From NCBI RefSeq assembly GCF_028640845.1, contig NC_080539.1:372740233-372804232 (forward strand): DNA of 64,000 nt. The letters run 5' to 3'. The notes beneath the pieces were generated by a model. That model was given only the letters and a program-made list of their open reading frames with translations. It did no database searches and was not told where the DNA came from. Origin of the DNA: Ahaetulla prasina (taxonomy: Eukaryota; Chordata; Lepidosauria; Squamata; Colubridae). Of the stretch, positions 1 to 9,094 are shown one piece after another (position 1 is the stretch's first letter; every line of letters starts with the position of its first letter). Position numbers and translations under genes: made by a program.

Positions 1-92
1 TCACCATTTAGCCTTGGCACACATTTTCACAAAAGTAATTGGTGTTTTTTTTTCCTTTTGCTTGTTCCAGTGCGTAGAAATGTTCCTAAATA

Positions 93-240
93 ATAATATA
101 ATATAATATAACAGAGTTGGAAGGGACCTTGGAGGCCTTCTAATCCAACCCCCTGCCCAGGCAGGAAACCCTACACCATCTCAGTCAGATGGTTATCCAA
201 CGTTTTCTTAAAAATTTCCAGTGTTGGAGCAATAATAATT
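93..240 (-). mobile_element. CR1 LINE 3' end, minus strand
   Basis: The segment contains the reverse complement of the squamate CR1 3' end: the stretch around GGTTGGACTAGAAGACC, CCAAGGTCCCTTCCAACTCTG and the preceding phrase on the last residues of ORF2. An (ATAAT)n tail lies at 92-113. It sits in SH3GL1 intron 1. Confidence 0.85.
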
Positions 241-263
241 TAGCTGCTTCGCAAAAGAAACCC

Positions 264-299
264 CCGTCCATCCGTCCGTCTGTCTGTCTGTTTCTCTCT
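264..299 (+). repeat. (CCGT/CTGT)n short tetranucleotide repeat
   Basis: A short run of CCGT units passes into CTGT units inside SH3GL1 intron 1. Nothing else is evident from 300 to 800 apart from A-rich and C-rich low-complexity DNA. Confidence 0.7.
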
Positions 300-807
300 A
301 CCAAAACAAATCCTTGGCAATCTTTACACAGCACCATGGAAAAAATGTGAAATTTCAACCTGCCAGGTGAAACTCTGTGTGTCACAAATCGCCCAGCATT
401 CTCTGGGATGAAACAGGTTTACAGGTGTATTTACAAACCTGTTTGAAAGCTGCATGGAGGAAGCTCAGGAAAAAATTTTTTTTGGGGGGGTGGGGGTGGA
501 GGAAGGAATTCAAGACACATTTCACACCCAAGTATAACTTTCACATCATCCTTCCTGCCCACCCACCCACCCCATGGCAAAAAAAACCCACCGCACACAG
601 GAAAAAAAACAAACAAACCCCACAGCTGCCCAAATTGTTCCTTCCTCTCCCCGCACCCCGAACTATTATCTTCTTTTTTGCAAAAACAAACAGCAACAGA
701 GCTTTGGATCCCGGCGGCCCATCCCGAGACCGGATTTTTTCTCTCCCTCCCCCCCCCCCAATATCCCTGCAAACCACAGTTTGGAAGAAAAGTAAAGTTA
801 CTGTCCA

Positions 808-872
808 GGAGGAGGAAGGAAGGAAGGAAGGAAGGAAGGAAGGAAGGAAGGAAGGAAGGAAGGAAGGAAGGA
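808..872 (+). repeat. (GGAA)n microsatellite
   Basis: About sixteen uninterrupted GGAA units lie in SH3GL1 intron 1, roughly 100 bases from the first coding exon. It reads through in all frames, which explains the Lys/Glu/Gly/Arg-repeat ORFs here; none is a gene. Confidence 0.95.
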
Positions 873-973
873 GTCGAGTTTTGGGATTTTTTTAAGGCAG
901 AAAGAGCCACCACATCTGTCAAAATCCAAGCCACAACAACTGGCGATGTTGGAAAAATGTAGTTTTTTCTCAC

Positions 974-1018
974 CTGGCTGGCTTTGTAGAATTGCTTCTT
1001 CAACCCTGCCACAGACAT
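974..1018 (-). CDS. SH3GL1: SH3GL1 (endophilin A2), first coding exon only
   Basis: The minus strand reads ATG at 1018-1016 and then 15 codons, MSVAGLKKQFYKASQ, followed by a GTGAGA donor at 973-968. This is the conserved N-terminal amphipathic helix (H0) of endophilin-A proteins, which inserts into membranes next to the BAR domain during endocytosis. The QFYKASQ variant fits SH3GL1 better than SH3GL2 or SH3GL3 (QFHKATQ, QFHKASQ), and synteny with CHAF1A supports that choice. The exon ends in phase 0, as in the human gene. The rest of the gene (BAR and SH3 domains) lies off the left edge. Continued reading past the donor into the intron is not coding. Confidence 0.9.
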
Positions 1019-2060
1019 GACGGACGATGATGAGGATGGACGGTTGCCCGTCTCAAGGAAGCCGCCACTCAGGACCCCCCCTCTTTGGGGTGGGGTGGGG
1101 GGGGTTAAAGCGATGGTGGGCTGGGGAGCAGAAGCAGCTTTACGAGATCAGAAAGGGGGGGAGGAAAGGTATAAAACGCGGGTGGGGGGGCAGGAGGGTC
1201 CCAGCTCTGGCATGAAGGGGTCAGCAACCAGGCAAGGGGGGGGGGTCAAGGAGATCCTCGCCACCGGGGAAGAGACGCTCCAAACTCGGGGACACTCTAT
1301 AGGGTGGGCTCCCCCCCCTCCAAAAAAAAAGAGTAGTTGGGGGTCTGGATTAGACTAAAGCAGCCCCTTCCCCAATGAGCCAGGGACCCAGTTCTCCCTG
1401 CTCCAGGCCAATAAGGGCAAAGCAGCCCCCTCCCCGAGAAAAACCCCAATTTAAAAGCCAAAAACAAGCACCCAATTCACAGAGAAAAACCTGGGAATGG
1501 GGCTCCGCCAAAGAGTCCGGCTGTTATAAGAGGCTGGGAAAAGCAGCCCCTGCCTCCACCTCCCCCCTTTATAAAAAAAAAGCCCAGATCTGCGGCTGGT
1601 TGGCGTCTTGAGGCTGCTCAAGAGGCTAGTCCTCAACGAGGCTAAAGGAGAAGCAGCGGGTGAGCCGGCTTAAAAGGCTTAAAATGATGTTTTAAAGGGC
1701 CAAGGAAGGAGGGAAGGCAGTCGTCCCTCTTCCTTCTTCTTTTCTCCGGTTAGGGCAGCCGAAGAGAGGGAAGGAGAAAGAGAAGCAGGAGGAGAGCAGG
1801 AGGAAAGGAGGGAGGAGGAGGAGGAAAGGAAGGAGGGCGGAGGGACACAGAAAGTAGTCCCAGGAGCAGACCGACCAACGGACAGGGGGTAAAAGGGAAG
1901 GAGGGAGACGAACGACGCCCCACGGCTCCCGCGGAGCTCCGAGCTCAGCCCCGCTCGCTCTCCGCGCCCCTCGGGACGTTACACGGCCCGATTGCTCATT
2001 TCCGACGCTCACTGCGCCTGCGCGAACGCGCTCTTATTTCCCTCGGCGGAGGGATTCCAT
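1019..2060 (-). promoter_or_regulatory. SH3GL1: SH3GL1 5' UTR and promoter region (GC-rich)
   Basis: This stretch upstream of the SH3GL1 ATG has no recognisable repeat. It is GC-rich and purine-rich up to 1920, then CpG-rich from about 1920 to 2050. A minus-strand TATAAA sits at 1573-1568 and an NRF-1-like palindrome at 2013-2024. The transcription start cannot be fixed from sequence: it could be near 1540 (TATA) or near 1950 (CpG core). No second ORF here looks real. Confidence 0.6.
2013..2024. promoter_or_regulatory. NRF-1-like GCGCCTGCGC site
   Basis: TGCGCCTGCGCG differs from the NRF-1 consensus YGCGCAYGCGCR at one central position. It lies in the CpG core upstream of SH3GL1, a typical setting for NRF-1 in housekeeping promoters. 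Binding is inferred. Confidence 0.45.
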
Positions 2061-2257
2061 TTAAAAAAACGGGGTGGGGGGTTTGAGGAGGAAAAAAAAA
2101 AAAAGAGGACCCGGTTCCACGCTTCCCACCATAGATAAACGAAGGCTAGAGCGCTCGCGTATAATTATTTCCGTCCCTTCGCGCCGGGAGGAGGAGGAAG
2201 CGTCGAGGAAGGCGCCACAGCGCCCCCTAAGCCCTCCTAACCCGCGATGCAGGCGTG

Positions 2258-2540
2258 ATAACTTTTTTTTGTTTGTTTGTTTACATTTATACCCCGCCCT
2301 TCTCCGAAGACTCAGGGCGGCTTACAATGTATAAGGCAATAGTCTCATTCTATTTGTATATTTTTTTTACAAAGTCAACTTATTGCCCCCCCAACAATCT
2401 GGGTCCTCATTTTACCTACCTTATAGAGGGTGGAAGGCTGAGTCAACCTTGGGCCTGGTGGGGCTCGAACCTGCAGTAATTGCAGGCTTTGTGTTCTAAT
2501 AACAGGCTTCTCTATTGCCTGAGCTATCCCGGCCCCTTCT
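2258..2540 (-). mobile_element. tRNA-derived SINE, minus strand
   Basis: On the minus strand the element begins with a tRNA-like head (A box near TAGCTCAGGCAATAG, B box GGTTCGAGCCC). It continues through the squamate SINE body (GAGGACCCAGATTGTTGGGG) and ends in a LINE-like tail with GAGAAGGGCGG, TATAAAT and (AAAC)n. A second copy is at 28090-28355; tail-only pieces are at 16622-16697, 24350-24420 and 54960-55055. Confidence 0.85.
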
Positions 2541-2755
2541 ACTTGCAGTCCGCCCAGCCACGTGTTTCACTACAGCTTCCATGGGGAAGGCTTAAGACCA
2601 CCCATTCCTGAGCGTGGATGATAGGAGCTGTAGTTCAAATCTTTGGAGCAGTGCCCAGCTGGGAGCTATCGCATATACAGGCAGTCCTCGACTTACAACC
2701 ATTCGCTTAGTGACTGTTCAAAGTTACGACGACACTGACAAAAGTGACTTATGAC

Positions 2756-2988
2756 CAGTGGTGAAATCCAGTTTTTTTTACTACCTGTTCGCTGGGCGTG
2801 GCTTGGTGGGCGTGGCAGGGGAAGGATACTACAAAATCTCCATTTCCACCCCACTCCAGGGGAAGGATATTGCAAAATCCCCATTCCCACCCCACTCTGG
2901 GGCCAGCCAGAGGTGGTATTTGCCAGTTCTCTGAACTGCTCAAAATTTCCGCTACCGGTTCTTCAGAACCTGCTGGATTTCACCCCTG
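2756..2988. mobile_element. Non-autonomous hAT element, 8-bp TSD cttatgac
   Basis: Termini are CAGTGGTGAAATCCAG and CTGGATTTCACCCCTG. A perfect 8-bp duplication, CTTATGAC, flanks it at 2748-2755 and 2989-2996. Removing the element and one duplication restores the host MITE. A relative without clear ends is at 25793-25998. Confidence 0.88.
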
Positions 2989-3066
2989 CTTATGACCGTT
3001 TTTCAAACTTATGACCCTTGTAGCATCTACCTGGTGATGTGATCAGAAGTTGGACTTGGTATATTT

Positions 3067-3650
3067 AAAAAGTTGGACAGTGGTTGTCAGGAAATTGTTA
3101 TTTGCCTAACTAGTTGGCCAGGCAATATATAAACTATGTATGTTTGCAGTAAGAAAGGCCTGATATTGCTTTAAGGCTGTGCTGCATCATGCAAGCATCC
3201 TGATTGGTTGAGCTCTGTAGCCAATGTATAAAAGGACTACTAAATTATGGCTTGTGGGGAATCTACAGGGACGCTACAGCATTGTAACCTAATGACATGC
3301 TGCAACTGTATATGTGAGCTTTATTGCTTGATCGTGGCTGGTTACTGATTCCTCAAGATACTGACTGTTGTGAATTGAACTGTGTTTTTCCGAACTGAAA
3401 AAAGACCTTGTTTGTTGTGCAAGTAAGAAGACTTGATATTTGTAACATCCCTGACTGACTGGCTTTATATGTGTATGACCTGGAATTGTTTTTGGACGAT
3501 GTCTTTGCCTTTCCCCTAAAAGTAAAGGAATATCAAATCCCAGTTTGTCTGCAAGTGACTGTTATTGTATACAACCAGTCTCAGTCGTTTTCATGCGTAG
3601 GGTACTCTACTCAACAGTCCACAACCTTGGTTGTGAACCCAGATTACCCT
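3067..3650 (+). mobile_element. LTR-like insertion with CCAAT/TATA promoter
   Basis: This block interrupts MITE family A. It carries ATTGG near 3203, CCAAT at 3221 and TATAAAAG from 3227, a compact pol II promoter as in retroviral-type LTRs. No reading frame or polyadenylation signal is convincing and the ends are uncertain. A solo LTR is the best guess; a unique sequence with its own promoter is not excluded. Confidence 0.45.
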
Positions 3651-3734
3651 TAACGGTGGTATGTGATCCTTTTTTACGAGCTTCTGACAAAAGTCAGTGG
3701 GGAAGCCAAATTTACTTTACAGATCTCGATATCA

Positions 3735-3812
3735 TCAAGAGAGTAAAAGAATTGAAATGGAAATAGGCTGGTCACATAGCAAGAACAACAGATGGCAGGT
3801 GGACAGGTGCAC
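3735..3812 (+). mobile_element. Non-LTR retrotransposon RT fragment
   Basis: Translation of one frame gives ELKWKWAGHIARTTDGRWTG, the motif at the C-terminal end of many endonuclease/reverse transcriptase LINE proteins. The fragment is short and broken by the following CR1 piece. Confidence 0.6.
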
Positions 3813-3819
3813 CTGAAGG

Positions 3820-4795
3820 CCAAACAAGGAATGATGGATGGAAACTGACCAAGGAGAGATTCAACCTAGAAATAAGGAGAAATTTTCTGACAGTGACAAC
3901 AATCAACCCATGGAACAGAAGTTGCCTTCGGAAGTTGGGGGAGCTTCATCCCTTGAAGCTTTCAAGAAGAGACTGGACTGCCATCTGTCAGAAATGATGG
4001 CGAACCTGTCGTGTCCCACTCCCACTCCAACGAACGAGTCAAGGAAGTCCGTAACAAACTTGGCAACGAAGCCTCTGCAGCTTGCCAAGTTCCTTCGAGG
4101 TTTATCAGGGCAGGCAGGAGTCCAAGTTATGACTTCAGCGATAGAGTCTGATATCAGCCAACTAGATAAGACTTTGCTTGACTCGAGGTTGGAATGCCAA
4201 AAGCAGGTCCTTTATATAGGCTGTGGGGTATGGCTCCATGACTCAGCATTTATCCAGGCCTGCCCCACCCCTCCTTCTGCTGGCATCGCCTCTCAGATCT
4301 CCAGAAGCGAGGATCCTCCCACACTGAATTGTTTTCAGTTGGATCTGCTGTCAGCGTCTGGGAAAGGGAGGGGTCAGAGGGAGTAGGCCCGAGTAATTCC
4401 ACCACCTGGCTGGCTTCCTGCTCTGAAGGCTGAGCCAAAGGAACACACACTGTATGAGTGAGGATTATTGGGCTTCTCCTTTCACTCCGGGAATCCTCTC
4501 CGGGCATGGGGCCAGGGCTGGGGGTTGGAGGCATGACAGACCATTCATCTTTATTATCAGACTCGGAGTCTGATAACAGGCCCCGTTGGAGACGGGAGGG
4601 GCCCGTCTGAGGAGAGGAGGGAGGACGAGTCACAACATACATTGCATTTTGCGGGTTCAGGTGCACACGTGCTTTGAGCACTCTGTCCAGGAAAGTTTAG
4701 CCATCACTGGTGTAGGATCTCCTGCTTGGGCAGGGGGTTGGACTAAATGACCTACAAGGTCCCTTCCAGCTCTTATTATTCTGTTATTCTATTAA
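3820..4795 (+). mobile_element. CR1 LINE 3' end, split by an LTR insertion
   Basis: The left part (3820-4000) encodes the end of CR1 ORF2 (NDGWKLTKER.., LDCHLSEM). The right part (about 4710-4795) is the CR1 3' UTR with CAGGGGGTTGGACT and AAGGTCCCTTCCAG and a TTATT tail. Between them lie a solo LTR and short flanks (TGATGGCGAACC.. and ..TTAGCCATCACTG) that look like ends of a separate hAT-type element. Confidence 0.75.
4007..4637 (-). mobile_element. Solo LTR, family L1a, minus strand
   Basis: On the minus strand it begins TGTTGTGACTCGTCC and ends in GACACGACA, about 631 bp. A TATATAAAGG box lies near 4210. It is homologous along its whole length to the plus-strand copy at 30187-30822. No internal gag/pol region adjoins either copy, so both are solo LTRs of an endogenous retroelement. 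The family label is local to this annotation. Confidence 0.8.
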
Positions 4796-4904
4796 GGCAG
4801 TCATAAGAATGGATCCCGCTTGATAATTTATTTATGTTGGGGGCTGCACGAAGGGAGGCTCAGCCAACCTCATTGTACACGTGTTGTGCATTGATAATAA
4901 AGGT

Positions 4905-5075
4905 TGAGCTGAATTTAAAAAAGCGTCCACGAAAAAGACCAAAAATAAGATGGAGGGATGACATCAGCAAGTATGGCGGGCCCAATTGGCAAAAGAAAGG
5001 CTTAGGACTGTATGGGTTGGAAACATGCGGAAGTGGCCTTCATCCTGCAGTGGATAGAATGATAATGATGATGGT
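4905..5075 (+). mobile_element. Non-LTR (RTE-like) fragment
   Basis: One frame reads KKRPRKRPKIRWRDDISKY and then a degenerate tail, resembling the region just before the end of RTE-type reverse transcriptases. It ends near a GAT-rich repeat. The assignment is weak. Confidence 0.4.
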
Positions 5076-5113
5076 GATGATGAAAGGTTACCTTATGGAT
5101 AAACCACCTACAT

Positions 5114-5232
5114 CAGGGGTCTCCAACCTTGGTCCCTTTAAGACTTGTGGACTTCAACTCCCAGAGTCCCTCAGCCAGCAAAGCTGGCTGAGGAACTCTG
5201 GGAGTTGAAGTCCACAAGGTTGGAGACCCCTG
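5114..5232. mobile_element. Palindromic hAT MITE, 8-bp TSD acctacat
   Basis: The element is almost a perfect inverted repeat: CAGGGGTCTCCAACCTTGG at one end and its complement at the other, with TTGTGGACTTCAACTCCCAG and its complement inside and a centre at AGCAAAGCTGGCT. The 8-bp duplication ACCTACAT is at 5106-5113 and 5233-5240. Confidence 0.92.
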
Positions 5233-5289
5233 ACCTACATGGCTTCTACAGTGTGGCAGTCGACTTAAGAAGCTGATTTTGATTGACAG

Positions 5290-5528
5290 GAAAGGGCAGC
5301 AACTTTCATTGATGATTTATGTTTTAGATTTTTATTTGACTTTCACCAAATGCATCAGAGCACAAAAGTGCCTACCGTTCCTGTCCTATTGTTTCCTTTC
5401 ATTATATCAAACTAATATAGTTATTGCATACTTTTGCTTATATATATATATATGCTCATATGATGTGTTGTTGTTTTATGTTGATGCTTGTGTATACTGT
5501 CGTGACAAAATAAAAAAAATAAATAAAG
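5290..5528 (+). mobile_element. LINE 3' end with (AAAT)n tail
   Basis: It shares the phrases GTGCCTACCGTTCCTGTCC, TTATATATAT-rich DNA and TGACAAAATAAA with the copies at 5640-5888 and 6112-6687. It is the 3' end of a CR1/L2-clade LINE. Confidence 0.7.
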
Positions 5529-5639
5529 GCCATAACAAACAGCCCTCAGCTCATGACATCACCTGCCTCCTCCATGGGTGCTCAGCCACATTCATTCAAA
5601 AATTGCAAAAATACATTAAAATAGGAGGATGCCCCGAGA

Positions 5640-5888
5640 CTAAGCTCCACTTACTTATTTATTTTATTTATTTATTTTATTTATTTATTTTGTCACAACA
5701 ATATATGTAGGAATCATACAAAAGATTATATAGTATATAAACATATATGAGTAAATATAAGGAGGTATAAGCATATATATAGAAAGAAGAAAAACAATAG
5801 GACAGGAACGATAGGCACGTTTGTGCGCTTATGCATGCCCCTTATGGTCCTCTTAGGAATGGGGTGAGGTCAATAGTAGAAAGTATTT
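5640..5888 (-). mobile_element. LINE 3' end, minus strand
   Basis: This is the reverse complement of the family at 6112-6687, beginning with a (TTTA)n tail and TTTTGTCACAACAATATATG. The two copies face each other about 220 bases apart; the DNA between them (5889-6054) includes an L2-like stretch. Confidence 0.75.
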
Positions 5889-6054
5889 CCCCCTCTAGAG
5901 TCCACTCACCCTAACTCTCTTCATAGGAGCCTTTAAAACCTGGTTTATCCACACCCTGGTTTAAAATGGTTAGACTACTTGCTTGTTTTTTAAAATATAG
6001 TCTGAATATTCATGGGTATTTAAACTGTCATAGCAGCCTTCTAATCTCCTAACA

Positions 6055-6772
6055 CACAGTTCACCAAACGTGGCAATTTTAAGACTTGTGGACTTCAACT
6101 CCCAGAATTCGACGTCTCCAGAAATATTTTACAAGAAGAGTTCTCCATTCCTCTGAAAACAACAAAATACCTTATCCCACCAGACTTGAGATCCTAGGCT
6201 TAGAAAACTTAGAACTCCGTCGCCTTTGACAAGACCTAAGTTTAACTCATAGAATCATCTATTGTAATGTCCTTCCTGTCAAAGACTACTTCAGCTTTAA
6301 TTGCAATAATACTAGAGCAACCAATAGATTTAAACTTAATGTCAACCGCTTTAATCTAGATTGCAGAAAATATGACTTCTGTAACAGAATCATCAGTGCT
6401 TGGAACACATTACCTGACTCTGTGGTCTCTTCCCATAATCCCAAAAGCTTTAACCAAAAACTTTCTACTATTGACCTCACCCCATTCCTAAGAGGACCAT
6501 AAGGGGCGTGCATAAGCGCACAAACGTGCCTACCGTTCCTGTCCTATTGTTTTTCTTTCCTTCTTCCTATATACATATATGCTTATACCTCCTTATATTT
6601 ACTCATATATGTGTTATATATTATATAATCTTTTTGTATGATACCTACATATATTGTTATGACAAAATAAATAAATAAATAAATAGAATTCCTCAGCCAC
6701 GTGGCTGGCTGAGAAATACTGGGAGTTGAAGTCCACAAGTCTTAAAGTTCCAAGGTTGGAGCCCCCTGCCAC
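6055..6772. mobile_element. Palindromic hAT MITE split by a LINE
   Basis: The left half (about 6055-6111, TTAAGACTTGTGGACTTC..CCCAGAATTC) and right half (6688-6772, AGAATTCCTCAGCC..GGTTGGAGCCCCCTG) belong to one palindromic element. The LINE at 6112-6687 sits between them, flanked by AGAATTC on both sides as its apparent target duplication. Confidence 0.75.
6112..6687 (+). mobile_element. CR1/L2-clade LINE 3' part inside a hAT MITE
   Basis: It encodes a degenerate RT C-terminus (phrases like CRNYFCNRIISAWNTLPDSV in one frame) and ends TTATGACAAAATAAATAAAT. The frame is broken. It is the longest copy of the family at 5290 and 5640; a related copy is at 36075-37172. Confidence 0.75.
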
Positions 6773-6887
6773 AAAAATAAAACTTCATCGGTCCCTGAAT
6801 AGAGGCATAAAGGATTCACATCAATTATTCGGGAAATGAAAGGCAGAAATTCCACTTTCCGCCTTTATTTTAGAAACCTCGTGTTCC

Positions 6888-6951
6888 AGCCAATCAGGAG
6901 CGCTTGTCTCTGCTCCGGCCAATAGAAAAGCAGGGGACGTTTGACCAATCA
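6888..6951 (+). promoter_or_regulatory. Cluster of three CCAAT boxes
   Basis: CCAAT pentamers begin at 6890 (CCAATCAGG), 6919 (CCAATAGAA) and 6945 (CCAATCAGC), spaced 29 and 26 bases. This is the spacing typical of multi-NF-Y promoters. The surrounding 6830-7020 shows no known repeat. No ORF follows. It could be an unannotated promoter, an enhancer or an old LTR. Confidence 0.5.
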
Positions 6952-7067
6952 GCAGCACCACTGTTTTGCCTTTTCAAGTTTCAGGCGGCTAACTGAGCCA
7001 TAGAGGTAAAATTAAAAAGGAAGTTTTTGACACTGGCATTAAAGCGGCAGATTCATAAAATGGGGGG

Positions 7068-7141
7068 GAACCCCCACTTAGCAACTGTCTTGCTTAGCAA
7101 CGTAACTGGCTCAGTTGTGGTTGTAAGTCGAGGACTACTTG
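7068..7141 (+). mobile_element. MITE family A, right-end remnant
   Basis: CTTAGCAACTGTCTTGCTTAG followed by TTGTAAGTCGAGGACTACTT is the right terminus of MITE family A. The left part is missing. Confidence 0.75.
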
Positions 7142-7189
7142 TATTGGGATCAGGAAGGGAGAGAAAATATCTACAATGCCTACGTTTTC

Positions 7190-7798
7190 TCTTATAGAAT
7201 AGAACAGAATAGAATACAATACAATAGAATACAATAGAATAGAATTTTTTTATTGGCCAAGTGTGATTGGACACACAAGGAATTTGTCTTGGTGTATACA
7301 CTCTCAGTGTACATAAAAGAAAAGATACGTTCATCAAGGTACAACATTTACAACACAATTGATGGTCAATATATCAATATAAATCATAAGGATTGCCAGC
7401 AACAAGTTATAGTCATACAGTCATAAATGGAAAGAGATTGGTGATGGGAACTATGAGAAGATTAATAGTAGTGCAGATTCAGTAAATAGTCTGACAGTGT
7501 TGATGGAATTATTTGTTTAGCAGAGTGATGGCCTTCGGGAAAAAACTGTTCTTGTGTCTAGTTGTTCTGGTGTGCAGTGCTCTATAGCGTCGTTTTGAGG
7601 GTAGGAGTTGAAACAGTTTATGTCCAGGATGTGAGGGATCTGTAAATATTTTCACGGCCCTCTTCTTGATTCGTGCAGTATACAGGTCCTCAGTGGAAGG
7701 CAGGTTGGTAGCAATTGTTTTTTCTGCAGTTCTAATTATCCTCTGAAGTCTGTGTCTTTCTTGTTGGGTTGCAGAACCGAACCAGACAGGTTGAGAAC
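7190..7798 (-). mobile_element. CR1 (Snake1/L3-like) LINE with AATAG tail, minus strand
   Basis: The tail is an imperfect (GAATA)n tract at 7194-7245, then ATTGGCCAAGTGTGATTGG, and further right the reverse complement of the RT end (residues [11 protein letters not shown]; here AAGAACAGTTTTTTCCCGAAG on the minus strand). It is the same family as 33717-34217. LINEs of this type are known to seed AATAG microsatellites in snakes. Confidence 0.8.
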
Positions 7799-7825
7799 TA
7801 TCAAAAGAGAGAAACGATCAAAAGA

Positions 7826-8335
7826 GTCTCAAAAGATGTGGAGACTCCGGAAAGAGTGCAGAGAAGAGCAAGGAAGATGATTAGGGGACTGGAGGCTAAA
7901 ACATAGGAAGAACGGTTGCAGGAACTGGGTATGTCTATATTGATGAAAAGAAGGACTAGGGGAGACATGATAGCAGTGTTCCAATATCTCAAGGGCTGCC
8001 AGAAAGAAGTGGGAGTCAAGCTATTCTCCAAAGCACCTGAAGGCAGGACAAGAAGCAATGGGTGGAAACTAATCAAGGAGAGAAGCAACTTAGAACTAAA
8101 GAGAAATTTCCTGACAGAACAATTAATCAATGGAACGATTTGCCTCTTGAAGTTGTGGGGGCTCCAATAGTGGAGTGTTTTAAAAAGAATTGGACAATCA
8201 TTAGTGTACATTCAAAGTGCCAATAAACTTATTCGAAGTCTAACTCTTGTCTGAAATGATAGAGGGTCTCCTGCTTGAGTAGGGGTGTTGGACTAGACCT
8301 CCAAGGTCCCCTCCCACTCTGTTATTCCGTTAAAC
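7826..8335 (+). mobile_element. CR1 LINE ORF2 end and 3' UTR
   Basis: It encodes [35 protein letters not shown] and [20 protein letters not shown], with frame breaks, then the GTTGGACTAGACC..CTCTGTTATTC tail. A short L2-like piece near 8200-8245 interrupts it. Confidence 0.88.
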
Positions 8336-8381
8336 GAAACGTGCTTCCAGCTTTCAGGATCTTGCTGCCCTTCCTAAGTCT

Positions 8382-8535
8382 TGGACTTATTTTTTTTTTC
8401 CCAGACTTAGAATAACTTTATTGTCACTTTTGAATACAAGACTCGTCGGGCATACATTAAAAACGAAATGTCGTTGCATACAGCTCTCAAAAGCGTCACC
8501 GCCTCCAGTACACGCTGCATAAAGTTCAACCTCTC
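8382..8535 (-). mobile_element. L2-like LINE 3' tail, minus strand
   Basis: GACTTAGAATAACTTTATTGTCAC, CATTAAAAACGAAATGTCGTTG and GCATACAGCTCTCAAAAG match the 3' end of the L2-like element at 57001-57623. It ends about 100 bases before the CHAF1A CpG island. Confidence 0.75.
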
Positions 8536-8857
8536 CGTCTGGAAATTTGGGAAGACTCAGGCCACCAACGGGCGCCCGGTTGCAGACAAGAAAGGATGCT
8601 GTCTTTGTCACACCCCCACCCCCAAATCTCCAGAACCGGAAGTGTGGCTTCGCGTCGCATTTTCACCGCATCTCTACAACCTCTCGGCCGAGGCGGAGCC
8701 AGGCGCGCCTCCCGTCGGGGGGCGGGGGGCTTTTTTTTTTCTCGCGAGATCTTGAGCTGCCGCTTCCCGCTCCTCCCGCCCTCGCGCACAGCCGGCAGGG
8801 TCACGTGGGCGCGGCGTCCCGCCCTATCAGGGCGCCGGAGCGCGAAGGTCGACAGAA

Positions 8858-8869
8858 CTCCCGCCAAAT
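8858..8869 (-). promoter_or_regulatory. E2F site in CHAF1A promoter
   Basis: On the minus strand this reads ATTTGGCGGGAG, containing the full TTTGGCGGGA core. It lies about 120 bases before the in-frame ATG-TGA in exon 1, so close to the likely start site. Confidence 0.55.
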
Positions 8870-9037
8870 ACGAGCGAGGAGCGAGCGAGCGAGCGGACGG
8901 GCCGGCGGTTGGTTGGGCGCAGGGCGAGCTGGACGGGGCCGGCCGAGGCGGCGAGAACTTCGCTGTCTCCCCTCCCCCCAGGGATGTGAGGGGAAGCGTC
9001 GGTTTCACACCGCCCGGCCGCTCATCTCCTCGGGCAG
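8870..9037 (+). other. CHAF1A: CHAF1A exon 1, 5' UTR (5' end uncertain)
   Basis: The 3' boundary is set by GGGCAG|GTGAGG with the donor at 9038. It is spliced to exon 2 (acceptor TTTGCTAG at 11126-11133). An ATG at 8984 is in frame with the main start but is followed at once by TGA (8987-8989), so exon 1 cannot add an N-terminal extension. The 5' end is a guess from the CpG peak. Confidence 0.55.
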
Positions 9038-9094
9038 GTGAGGGACTAGAGCGAGCCGCGGGGAGCCGGAGGTGCGGGGAGCGGGGAGGGGGAA

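Larger units (their letters stand above)
2678..3722 (-). mobile_element. TA-flanked MITE (family A) split by a hAT element and an LTR-like insert
   Basis: The ends and body match the ~370-bp family seen throughout the window: CAGGCAGTCCTCGACTTAC at the left end, then TGACTTATGACC, GATCAGAAGTTGGAC and, after an interruption, ATGTGATCC..TTCTGACAAAAGTCA. The hAT insert is 2756-2988 and a ~580-bp insert occupies about 3067-3650. The right terminus is degraded. Confidence 0.75.
8630..9037 (+). promoter_or_regulatory. CHAF1A: CHAF1A CpG-island promoter
   Basis: This is the most CpG-dense stretch of the window. It holds TCTCGCGAGA at 8740-8749 (a palindrome common in bidirectional and housekeeping promoters), CACGTG at 8802-8807, and CTCCCGCCAAAT at 8858-8869, a match on the minus strand to the E2F consensus TTTGGCGGGA. 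E2F control would suit an S-phase gene; binding is inferred. No TATA box is seen. The flanking ORFs on both strands are GC artefacts. Confidence 0.75.

Noticed and set aside
431..1018. A 195-codon minus-strand frame starting MSVAGLKK
   Set aside because: Only the first 15 codons are SH3GL1; after the GT donor the frame runs through intron and a GGAA repeat.
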